13,031 nucleotides of DNA. It comes from Lachnospiraceae bacterium (GTDB lineage Bacteria; Bacillota; Clostridia; Lachnospirales; Lachnospiraceae). Under the pieces are notes generated by a model that was given only the letters and a program-made list of their open reading frames with translations, was not told the origin of the DNA and made no database searches. The DNA lies in NCBI GenBank assembly GCA_024691145.1, contig JAILNW010000255.1:1-13031 (forward strand). Direction: 5' to 3'. Position numbers and translations under genes: made by a program. Of this stretch, positions 7,542 to 13,031 are shown one piece after another (the stretch's first letter is position 1; each line of letters opens with the position of its first letter).

Positions 7542-8024
7542 TTAGTTATATTCATCCAATAACTGTATTATAGTATAAAACTTACCATCATATATAAGAT
7601 TCAGCAACTCATCCATCTGAGTAAGTGCCTTGCACATCTTGTCTGCATCAATCATACCATTCTTGTATGCAAGGGCAAGCTCATCAGCATCAACCACTTT
7701 AACACTGTGATCAGGATAAACTAACACATCTAATAATAAATCTTCAAATATATATGCATTATTCTCCCTATCAAATGTTGTATCAATTATATCACAGTAC
7801 CAGCATACAATATCTCCATTATGATCTATAAGCTTGCTTACTTTATATCCCTTATCAAGAAAATATGCAGAAGCCCCGCCTCTTATATCTTTTCTTGGTT
7901 TTAACGCCTTCCAGGTTGTAATTATAAGGTTGTCTGTAATCTTTACAATATTATCATCCTTAAGATTATTAGTTTCATTCGGAATATGTCTCTTTCTATA
8001 CAATGTAACCTGATTATTATCCAT
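7542..8024 (-). CDS. DUF402 domain protein
   Basis: The 160-residue soluble protein belongs to the DUF402 family. It opens with VTLYRKRHIPNE, a usual start for the clostridial members. The core beta-barrel region has YFLDKGYKVSKLID (54-67), WYCDI (75-79), FEDLLLDVLVYPD (93-105) and VKVVDADELALAY (108-120). These acidic residues correspond to the metal site in relatives such as Ntdp (nucleoside tri/diphosphatase) and FomD. A helical tail of about 40 residues follows. Activity on a nucleotide or phosphate ester is possible from the family, but no substrate can be named. The gene lies 24 bases after rpiB, probably in the same transcript, and ends 69 bases before the atpZ start. Confidence 0.85.
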   Translation of the reverse strand: MDNNQVTLYRKRHIPNETNNLKDDNIVKITDNLIITTWKALKPRKDIRGGASAYFLDKGYKVSKLIDHNGDIVCWYCDIIDTTFDRENNAYIFEDLLLDVLVYPDHSVKVVDADELALAYKNGMIDADKMCKALTQMDELLNLIYDGKFYTIIQLLDEYN

Positions 8025-8048
8025 AATATCACCCGCTAATTAAAAAAT

Positions 8049-8477
8049 CTAATCTTCTATCTGGTCTATTCTTCTCTGATGTCTTTCTTCATTAGAAAAT
8101 GGAGTGTTAAGGAATATATCAACTATTTCCAGTGCAAGTTTTTCACCTGTAACACCTGCTCCAAGTGCAAGAACATTGGCATCATTATGCTCCCTTGTTG
8201 CTTTTGCGCTAAAACAGTCACTGCAAAGTGCAGCTCTTACGCCCTTTACCTTATTAGCTGCAATACTTATGCCGATACCCGTTGTACAAATAACAATCCC
8301 TTTTTCACACTCTTTGTTTGCAACTGCTAAAGCAGCTTTCTTTCCGAACTCCGGATAATCCACTGACTCTTTGCTGTAGCAGCCAAAATCCTTATATTCT
8401 AACTTCTTCTCCTCTAAAAATGTCTTAACCTTTTCCTTTAATTCATAACCGCCGTGATCACATGCTAATGCTATCAT
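8049..8477 (-). CDS. rpiB: Ribose-5-phosphate isomerase B (RpiB/LacAB family)
   Basis: RpiB interconverts ribose 5-phosphate and ribulose 5-phosphate in the cytosolic pentose phosphate pathway. The 142 residues match the family. Visible features are ACDHGGYELK (5-14), the catalytic C64 in VICTTGIGISIAANK (62-76), H97 in REHNDANVLALG, equivalent to the ring-opening H99 of E. coli RpiB, and the phosphate-contacting basic cluster RHQRR (132-136). The start overlaps the sua5 stop by one base (TAATG), and GGAGGG lies 8 bases upstream, so translation is probably coupled. Allose 6-phosphate or galactose 6-phosphate isomerases share the fold, but the motifs and the setting favour RpiB. Confidence 0.93.
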   Translation of the reverse strand: MIALACDHGGYELKEKVKTFLEEKKLEYKDFGCYSKESVDYPEFGKKAALAVANKECEKGIVICTTGIGISIAANKVKGVRAALCSDCFSAKATREHNDANVLALGAGVTGEKLALEIVDIFLNTPFSNEERHQRRIDQIED

Positions 8478-9541
8478 TATAATATCCCTCCATTAATAAT
8501 TTTATAACCTGCAGCTTTTAAAAGTCTGTTCATTATGGCCTGTCCAAAATCATCATCCATAAAGCTTTCAGTATATATAATATCCACATCACATTCATCA
8601 AATTCCCTTAGAACTTTATATAATCCTTGTGATATAGATACATCATCATCTCTTGAACCTATACACTTAATAATACCAGACACATAGCTGTCCTTTGTCT
8701 GAGACGTTGAAATTATGCCTGTTTTAATGCCCTTTGATTCATTTTCTAAAGTCATCTTATTAATAGTCTTAACAACCTCTTCCTGACTTCCCTCTACTAT
8801 GTATAATTCAGCTTTTGGTGCATAGTGTTTGTACTTCATTCCAGGTGCCTTAGGCTTATAATTCTTATCCTTATTGCACTCTAAAATGGCCTTATCAATC
8901 TCAACTTTTCCAACAACCTCTTCTAACATCTTTTTAGTTATGTAACCTGGTCTTAATATAACAGGGACCTCTGATGTGAGATCCACTATAGTTGATTCAA
9001 TTCCTATGCCAACCTCTCCCCCGTCAATTATCATGTCTATCCTTCCACTAAGATCATCTTCAACATGCTTTGCAAGAGTAGGGCTTGGTCTTCCAGAAGT
9101 ATTGGCACTAGGAGCCGCAATATAAACCTTGCTTCTTTTTATTAATTCTATAGCAACAGGATGGTTAGGAAATCTTATTGCCACAGTATCAAGTCCTCCT
9201 GTTGTTTCTTTGGGAACAACAGCACTTTTATTAAGCACCATGGTAAGTGGTCCTGGCCAGAACTTATCAGCAAGCTTTATTGCACTTTCCGGCACATAAC
9301 TTGCAAGTTCATACAAAGCTTCCTTGTCAGCTATATGCACTATCAGCGGATTATCAGAAGGTCTTCCCTTAGCGGCATATATCTTTCCTGAAGCTTCCTT
9401 ATTAAGTGCATCCCCTCCCAGACCGTATACCGTCTCAGTTGGGAAAGCAACAAGCCCGCCACTTTTTAAAATCTTTCCTGCCTTATCAATAATGTTAACA
9501 TCACAATCATCTTTATTTACTTTATCTATGATTGTCTTCAT
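8477..9541 (-). CDS. sua5: L-threonylcarbamoyladenylate synthase (TsaC/Sua5, two-domain)
   Basis: This enzyme makes threonylcarbamoyl-AMP from threonine, bicarbonate and ATP, the first step of t6A37 formation in ANN-decoding tRNAs. The 354 residues contain the YrdC domain (about 10-205), with FPTETVYGLG (33-42), KGRPSDNPL (58-66), PGPLT (96-100), PSANTSGRPSPT (144-155), GIESTIVD (180-187) and RPG (197-199). A linker holds APGMKYKHYAP (232-242), the segment that closes over the active site in Sua5. A C-terminal Rossmann-like Sua5 domain follows (about 245-352). It is therefore the long Sua5 type, not the short TsaC type. The ATG has AAAGGGG 9 bases upstream. It heads a likely sua5-rpiB-DUF402 operon. 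Confidence 0.95.
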   Translation of the reverse strand: MKTIIDKVNKDDCDVNIIDKAGKILKSGGLVAFPTETVYGLGGDALNKEASGKIYAAKGRPSDNPLIVHIADKEALYELASYVPESAIKLADKFWPGPLTMVLNKSAVVPKETTGGLDTVAIRFPNHPVAIELIKRSKVYIAAPSANTSGRPSPTLAKHVEDDLSGRIDMIIDGGEVGIGIESTIVDLTSEVPVILRPGYITKKMLEEVVGKVEIDKAILECNKDKNYKPKAPGMKYKHYAPKAELYIVEGSQEEVVKTINKMTLENESKGIKTGIISTSQTKDSYVSGIIKCIGSRDDDVSISQGLYKVLREFDECDVDIIYTESFMDDDFGQAIMNRLLKAAGYKIINGGIL

Positions 9542-9567
9542 TTTAACAATCCCCTTTATATTAAATG

Positions 9568-9573
9568 ATTATA
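9568..9573 (-). promoter_or_regulatory. Extended -10 of a promoter for sua5-rpiB-DUF402
   Basis: On the minus strand TGTTATAAT gives a perfect TATAAT with the TGn extension, 26 bases before the sua5 ATG. This leaves about 20 bases of leader containing the AAAGGGG ribosome binding site. No good -35 is seen; that region is taken up by the dyad at 9580-9598. An extended -10 can partly make up for this. Confidence 0.5.
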
Positions 9574-9605
9574 ACAATAGCACGTTTATAAAACGTGCCT
9601 GTTAT
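9571..9605. repeat. Strong dyad / hairpin between the zinc-ribbon gene and sua5
   Basis: GCACGTTT (9580-9587) and AAACGTGC (9591-9598) form a perfect 8-bp inverted repeat around ATA. The outer arms ATAACA (9571-9576) and TGTTAT (9600-9605) add six more pairs after a small asymmetric bulge. On the minus strand it follows the zinc-ribbon gene, but only a broken U-rich stretch comes after it, so it would be a weak terminator. It also covers the -35 zone of the sua5 promoter, so an operator is an alternative. Confidence 0.6.
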
Positions 9606-9618
9606 TCTTAAATTATCA

Positions 9619-10197
9619 TTATTCTGGTATCAAAAATGTGCTTAAAAATTGAGATAAGAAATAAAATCCTACAAATGAAGCATATACAATCATACACATA
9701 ATGCTTATGCTAATCATCTGCTTATACTTAAGTCTGCGCTGCATAATTACACCCTTTTCAGTCTCAACACCTCTCTTTGGCATAATAAAACCTATAACAA
9801 GTGCTAAAGGTGAAAGTAAAACAGACATAATCCATCCAATAATGCCTAATTCCTTCTCGTTTAAGTGTCCTCCTGGCTCAATTGCATTCTTTGCATATCC
9901 TCCGCACTCACATACAGAAGTAGGTCTCTCTAATGGTTTTCCACACTTAACGCATACACATGAAACCTTAATCTCTGGCTCTTCACTGCCTTCTGCTTCT
10001 TCGCTTACAGTCTGCATAACAGCCTCTTCCTGTGTCTCATTAGAAGCCTCATCCAATGCTTTAGCAACTGTCTCTACGCCCTGTGAAACCTCAGCATCCT
10101 GGTCATATGACTTATTCTCCTTAAAAGAATAAAGGCATGCTGGACATACTTCCACTTCATCATTAACTTCCATGTTACAATCCGGACAATTCTTCAT
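9619..10197 (-). CDS. Uncharacterised zinc-ribbon membrane protein
   Basis: I do not recognise a named family. From the ATG at 10197 the 192 residues show a Cys4 zinc ribbon at the N-terminus (C4, C7, C18, C21, as CPDC and CPAC). An acidic, low-complexity linker rich in E, A and S follows (about 30-78). A second cysteine cluster (C80, C82, C85, C96, C98) comes next, then two predicted membrane helices (about 118-140 and 161-184). The ribbons probably face the cytosol. The ATG at 10203 is less likely because AGGAGG touches it directly, whereas the site is 6 bases before the ATG at 10197. The upstream gene also encodes a zinc-ribbon membrane protein, so a shared role is plausible, but no function is proposed. 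Confidence 0.85.
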   Translation of the reverse strand: MKNCPDCNMEVNDEVEVCPACLYSFKENKSYDQDAEVSQGVETVAKALDEASNETQEEAVMQTVSEEAEGSEEPEIKVSCVCVKCGKPLERPTSVCECGGYAKNAIEPGGHLNEKELGIIGWIMSVLLSPLALVIGFIMPKRGVETEKGVIMQRRLKYKQMISISIMCMIVYASFVGFYFLSQFLSTFLIPE

Positions 10198-10203
10198 ACA
10201 CAT

Positions 10204-10209
10204 CCTCCT
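10204..10209 (-). promoter_or_regulatory. Shine-Dalgarno that fixes the start of the 192-residue zinc-ribbon gene
   Basis: AGGAGG on the minus strand is 6 bases before the ATG at 10197 and has no spacing at all to the ATG at 10203. It therefore favours a protein starting MKNCPDC. Confidence 0.75.
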
Positions 10210-10255
10210 CTATGTATATCACTTCTAACCATATAGTTCAAAAAATACTACATAT

Positions 10256-10284
10256 ATTATATATTATTTTACAAATAATAGCAA
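10256..10284 (-). promoter_or_regulatory. Candidate promoter of the 192-residue zinc-ribbon gene
   Basis: On the minus strand TTGCTA (10279-10284, 4 of 6 with the TTG kept) and a perfect TATAAT (10256-10261) are 17 bases apart. They lie just after the stop of the preceding gene. The area is very AT-rich, so chance matches are likely; co-transcription with the upstream gene across the 92-base gap is an alternative. Confidence 0.4.
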
Positions 10285-10289
10285 GTAAC

Positions 10290-11612
10290 TTATTTGGTAA
10301 CTTCTAAAGGTGCATCATAAAATACCCAGTCATACTTAGAAACATCTAAAGCCACATCACAGTATCTGCACTTTGCAGAAGTAGTAAGATTTATATTAGC
10401 TCCACAGTTTGGACAGCTAATTGTCTTTGCCATTGTATTAACAATTGTTTTGGCATCAATATGTTTGTACATTGCATAATGTCTTTTTCCATGTTTTAGT
10501 TTTATCTTCTTATTAGGATTCATTAACAGCATTTCATAGCTAATGTCCATATCCACTATCTGCTTATCTCCATCAATTCTGTATGAAGTTGGTGCAAGTC
10601 TTTTAAAGAAAATGTCTACAACATAGTAATCATCATACTTGTTATTTTCCTTTATCTTATTATAAAGTTCAGGAAGCATATAAGCTTCTATTTTTTCTAA
10701 ATCAAAGTCTCTTGCCATCTCAAGAACTCTTATAAGGTAATAAATTCTCTTTTGAAAAGCCATTCTTGAAAATTCAGGATCGTTATCCTTCATCTTCGTA
10801 TATATTAAAAGTGTCTTGTATACCCATAAATAATATAAAACAAATCCCACAATAGCAGTAATATTAATTATACTTAAAATAAGTCCAAACATAAAGCTTT
10901 TTACTGCCATCTCTATAGCACATAGTAAAACCATTCCAACTATAGAAAACATCAGAACTTTAGATAAAAATGAATTATTATCTTTAACATCTATATCTGA
11001 GGCTGTCCACTTAAGAAGTTCAGAATCATAATGGCTGTCACAACATTCACACTCAAAAAAATTACTCTTTTTATGTAATTCAGCACCACAATTAAGACAA
11101 TACCATGTCTTATCTTCTATTTCTTCACTGGACTTAAGGAACTCTGTGCAGTATATTGCATCTTTTATTCTTCTTTTGTAAAGCACATTGTCAGAATCTG
11201 CTGAAGTATATGTTTCCGTATAAACACATTTTGAATTATCTATTGTAAAATCATTCTTTCCATCTGCTATAACAAAATTAACAAACTTATTCTTTTCATA
11301 TTCTTTATCTATTGTTAACTCTACTTTCTTCTTAATTCCAAGTTTGCTAAGTACTTTAACAGTATTCTCAGTTGAGTAATGCATAAAATCAGTCAGCATA
11401 TTAGTCATTGGCTTCATATCATATGTCTCAAATGTCTTATTATATGCCTTAATAAACTGTCCTATAAAATCTTTTGGTAAAGCCCCTTCTCCTCGTCTTG
11501 CATTTTCATTCTTAAATGGAACACTTGTAATTGTTATAAAAATCAAACCAGCTATCATTACCGCTATACATACAAATGCCAGAATAATTGGTATCATCTC
11601 TGCAGATATCAT
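10290..11612 (-). CDS. Uncharacterised membrane protein with two zinc ribbons, possibly Tim44-like domains
   Basis: From the ATG at 11612 the 440 residues show an N-terminal membrane helix (about 6-29). A soluble segment (about 45-165) is followed by a first Cys4 ribbon (C172, C175, C188, C190/C191). Two membrane helices come next (about 217-235 and 239-268), then a second soluble segment (about 283-395) and a C-terminal ribbon (C400, C403, C415, C418; CPNC and CRYC). Both soluble segments have the helix-then-sheet look of Tim44-like domains (FIGQFIKAYNKTFETYD; FQKRIYYLIRVLEMARDFD). That resemblance is an inference and needs a profile search. GAAAGG lies 9 bases before the ATG at 11612 and touches the ATG at 11621, so the later start is preferred. 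No function can be assigned. Confidence 0.85.
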   Translation of the reverse strand: MISAEMIPIILAFVCIAVMIAGLIFITITSVPFKNENARRGEGALPKDFIGQFIKAYNKTFETYDMKPMTNMLTDFMHYSTENTVKVLSKLGIKKKVELTIDKEYEKNKFVNFVIADGKNDFTIDNSKCVYTETYTSADSDNVLYKRRIKDAIYCTEFLKSSEEIEDKTWYCLNCGAELHKKSNFFECECCDSHYDSELLKWTASDIDVKDNNSFLSKVLMFSIVGMVLLCAIEMAVKSFMFGLILSIINITAIVGFVLYYLWVYKTLLIYTKMKDNDPEFSRMAFQKRIYYLIRVLEMARDFDLEKIEAYMLPELYNKIKENNKYDDYYVVDIFFKRLAPTSYRIDGDKQIVDMDISYEMLLMNPNKKIKLKHGKRHYAMYKHIDAKTIVNTMAKTISCPNCGANINLTTSAKCRYCDVALDVSKYDWVFYDAPLEVTK

Positions 11613-11621
11613 TATTATCAT

Positions 11622-11627
11622 CCTTTC
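11622..11627 (-). promoter_or_regulatory. Shine-Dalgarno that fixes the start of the 440-residue gene
   Basis: GAAAGG on the minus strand directly abuts the ATG at 11621 and is 9 bases before the ATG at 11612, which favours the second. Confidence 0.6.
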
Positions 11628-11657
11628 AAAAAATCATTTATTATTCAACATAAATCC

Positions 11658-11686
11658 ATTATAATATTGTAATTCAAAATATTCAA
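11658..11686 (-). promoter_or_regulatory. Promoter of the zinc-ribbon membrane genes
   Basis: On the minus strand TTGAAT (11681-11686) and a perfect TATAAT (11658-11663) are separated by exactly 17 bases, about 45 bases before the start of the 440-residue gene. Confidence 0.65.
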
Positions 11687-11695
11687 GTCAGTAGT

Positions 11696-11724
11696 TTGAC
11701 ATTTGTTCCAAAGTATTATATCAT
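11696..11724 (+). promoter_or_regulatory. Promoter of the racemase-degV genes
   Basis: A perfect TTGACA (11696-11701), a 17-base spacer and TATCAT (11719-11724, 5 of 6) form a strong vegetative-type promoter. The predicted transcript start, near 11731, lies downstream of the in-frame TTG at 11703. This rules out that earlier start for the next gene. Confidence 0.75.
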
Positions 11725-11762
11725 TAAGAAAGGAATATATTAATGGAGGGTATGATGATTTT

Positions 11763-12461
11763 ATGAAAAAAGCTGGAATTGTATGTGGATGTGGTCCTGC
11801 ATCTACAGTTGAATATTATAATGGTCTTCTTGAATTACATCATAAAAAATATGGTATTTCAAGTTGTCCAAGAATTGTATTAGATAGTGTTAATATGAAA
11901 GATATAGATGATAATCTTTACAGTGGCAATTTTAAAGGCGCACAGGATATAGTAGTTGAAAGTGTTAAGAATCTAGAAAAAGCTGGTGCTGACTTTGGAG
12001 CAATTGCATGTAACACTCTTCACTATGGATGGGCTGATATGTCTAAAAAGTTTGGCATACCCGTTATCAGTATACTGGATGCATCAGTAGAATATATAAA
12101 AGAAAAAGGCTATAAGAATGTACTTATACTTGCTTCTGGTACTACTCTTAAGAATGGTCTTTATGCAGATACATTAGAAGCAGCTGGCATTACTCATGTT
12201 GTTCCAAATGCTGATGATATAGAGATTATTGCCAATATAGTTTATCCTAACCTTGAGAATGGTATTGTTGTTCCAGAGGAAAAGGAAACTATGATAAAGC
12301 TTTGTGAAAAGTATATTGCGAATGATAACTGTGATGCTGTGTTATTAGGCTGTACAGAAATCCCTATTATGATTAAAGAAGGAGACTTATCCGTCGACAT
12401 AATAGACACAACCAAGATACATATAAAGAAGATAAGTGAATACATATATAAGGAGGAGTAA
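11763..12461 (+). CDS. Aspartate/glutamate racemase family protein
   Basis: The family uses two cysteines to swap the chirality of amino acids in the cytosol. The 232-residue protein has both: C83 in CNTLH (83-87) and C197 in GCTEIP (196-201). The N-terminal substrate loop reads GCGPASTVEYY (9-19). IIDTTKIHIKK near the end matches the DT...IH pattern of YgeA-type enzymes. The GCGP in place of the more usual GGxxP/S glycine pair is slightly atypical. Aspartate or a broader substrate range is possible; the exact amino acid cannot be read from the sequence. The ATG at 11763 is chosen because the promoter excludes the upstream TTG and because MKKAGIVCGCGP is a normal start. GGAGGG is a rather long 12 bases upstream. 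The degV gene follows after 1 base. Confidence 0.88.
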   Translation: MKKAGIVCGCGPASTVEYYNGLLELHHKKYGISSCPRIVLDSVNMKDIDDNLYSGNFKGAQDIVVESVKNLEKAGADFGAIACNTLHYGWADMSKKFGIPVISILDASVEYIKEKGYKNVLILASGTTLKNGLYADTLEAAGITHVVPNADDIEIIANIVYPNLENGIVVPEEKETMIKLCEKYIANDNCDAVLLGCTEIPIMIKEGDLSVDIIDTTKIHIKKISEYIYKEE

Positions 12462-12462
12462 T

Positions 12463-13031
12463 ATGAGATATGGAATATTTGTTGATTCTTCCTGCGATTT
12501 AGTGGAACTGGATTCAAATGATATAGCATATGCAAGAGTTCCTTTAAACCTTGATGTAGGTGAAAAAGTATTTATTGACAACAATGATCTTGATGTAAGT
12601 ATATTTATGAAAGAAATGGAAGCTTACACTGGAAAAACAGGGAGCAGCGCTCCTTCTCCTAATGACTGGCTTGATAATTATGAAAAATGTGACTGCATAT
12701 TTGTCATTACTATTTCTTCTGCTTTATCAGGAAGCTACAGCAGTGCTTTAGTTGCTAAGGATATGCTCCTTGAAGAATATCCTGATAAGAAGATTGAGAT
12801 TATTGATTCAAAAGCAACAGGCCCAAAGATGACTTTAATAGCTAACTACATTAAAGAGTGCATTATTGCTGGTCAGGATTTTGAGGAAATTGTAAAAAAT
12901 GCTAATGACTATACAACTAATAAAACAAAGCTGTTATTTATACTTGAATCCATGGAAAACCTTGTTAAGAACGGACGTGTAAGCAGGTTAAAAGGTGGCA
13001 TTTCAAAGATACTTGGTATCAAAGTTCTTGG
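12463..13031 (+). CDS. DegV family protein (FakB-like fatty-acid binding), partial at window end
   Basis: DegV/FakB proteins bind a fatty acid and present it to the kinase FakA for phosphorylation, feeding exogenous fatty acids into phospholipid synthesis. The 189 residues visible include VDSSCDL (7-13), SSAPSP (61-66; the usual TSxPSP with S for T), ISSALSGSYSSA (84-95), IDSKATG (114-120) and NGRVSRLKG (170-178). These cover the N-terminal domain and the start of the second one. The remaining part (normally about 90 more residues) lies past the window. AGGAGG (12451-12456), inside the last codons of the racemase gene, is 6 bases before the ATG, so the two genes are surely co-transcribed. Whether it is a true FakB or an orphan DegV cannot be told here. 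Confidence 0.93.
   Translation, partial: MRYGIFVDSSCDLVELDSNDIAYARVPLNLDVGEKVFIDNNDLDVSIFMKEMEAYTGKTGSSAPSPNDWLDNYEKCDCIFVITISSALSGSYSSALVAKDMLLEEYPDKKIEIIDSKATGPKMTLIANYIKECIIAGQDFEEIVKNANDYTTNKTKLLFILESMENLVKNGRVSRLKGGISKILGIKVL

Noticed and set aside
8079..8358. Two overlapping plus-strand open frames opposite rpiB
   Set aside because: Both are shadows of the conserved rpiB coding strand with no family-like features.
9701..10132. 143-residue plus-strand open frame opposite the zinc-ribbon gene
   Set aside because: The minus-strand reading has paired CxxC motifs, membrane helices and a well-placed ribosome binding site; the plus-strand reading has none of these.
11703..11762. TTG at 11703 as the start of the racemase gene
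   Set aside because: It lies between the -35 and -10 of the promoter, upstream of the predicted transcript start, and adds 20 residues not seen in the family.
12242..12584. Two minus-strand open frames opposite the racemase-degV junction
   Set aside because: They are antisense to two clearly recognised genes and have no recognisable domain.

Overview
This window comes from an AT-rich member of the Firmicutes, most likely class Clostridia and probably family Lachnospiraceae. The base composition, the strong AGGAGG-type ribosome binding sites, the F1 subunit sequences and the company of a DUF402 protein, a two-domain Sua5 and a DegV protein all point that way. No close relative can be named from sequence alone. 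I see no mobile element, tRNA, rRNA or CRISPR array, and no gene-free stretch above 300 bases.

Left edge (1-221): the last 26 codons of an unidentified plus-strand gene run into a perfect 11-bp hairpin with a T-run (its terminator). A second hairpin at 183-213 terminates the ATP synthase operon, which arrives from the other side. The genes are therefore convergent here.

ATP synthase operon (222-7473, minus strand): the transcription order is atpZ-atpI-atpB-atpE-atpF-atpH-atpA-atpG-atpD-atpC, a complete F1Fo ATP synthase with both accessory membrane genes. Genes are tightly packed, with two overlaps. A good extended -10 promoter lies just upstream of atpZ (about 7494-7521). Subunit c carries every side-chain ligand of the sodium site known from Ilyobacter tartaricus, so the machine is predicted to couple to Na+. 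Subunit epsilon has the I(L)DxxRA ATP-binding motif. The atpD start has an oddly distant Shine-Dalgarno sequence that a small hairpin could bring close.

Housekeeping group (7542-9541, minus strand): sua5 (first step of tRNA t6A synthesis), rpiB (pentose phosphate isomerase) and a DUF402 protein form a likely operon. Sua5 and rpiB overlap by one base. An extended -10 promoter precedes sua5, and its upstream part lies inside a strong 8+8 dyad that may be an operator or a weak terminator of the upstream gene.

Zinc-ribbon membrane pair (9619-11612, minus strand): two adjacent genes encode uncharacterised membrane proteins, each with two Cys4-type zinc ribbons. The larger one may carry two Tim44-like domains. 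Their function is unknown, and they are the best candidates here for an undescribed system.

Right edge (11763-13031, plus strand): a divergent promoter with a perfect TTGACA -35 drives an aspartate/glutamate racemase-family gene. It is followed by a DegV (FakB-like fatty-acid-binding) gene that is cut by the window end. The divergent promoters lie back to back in a 150-base intergenic region.
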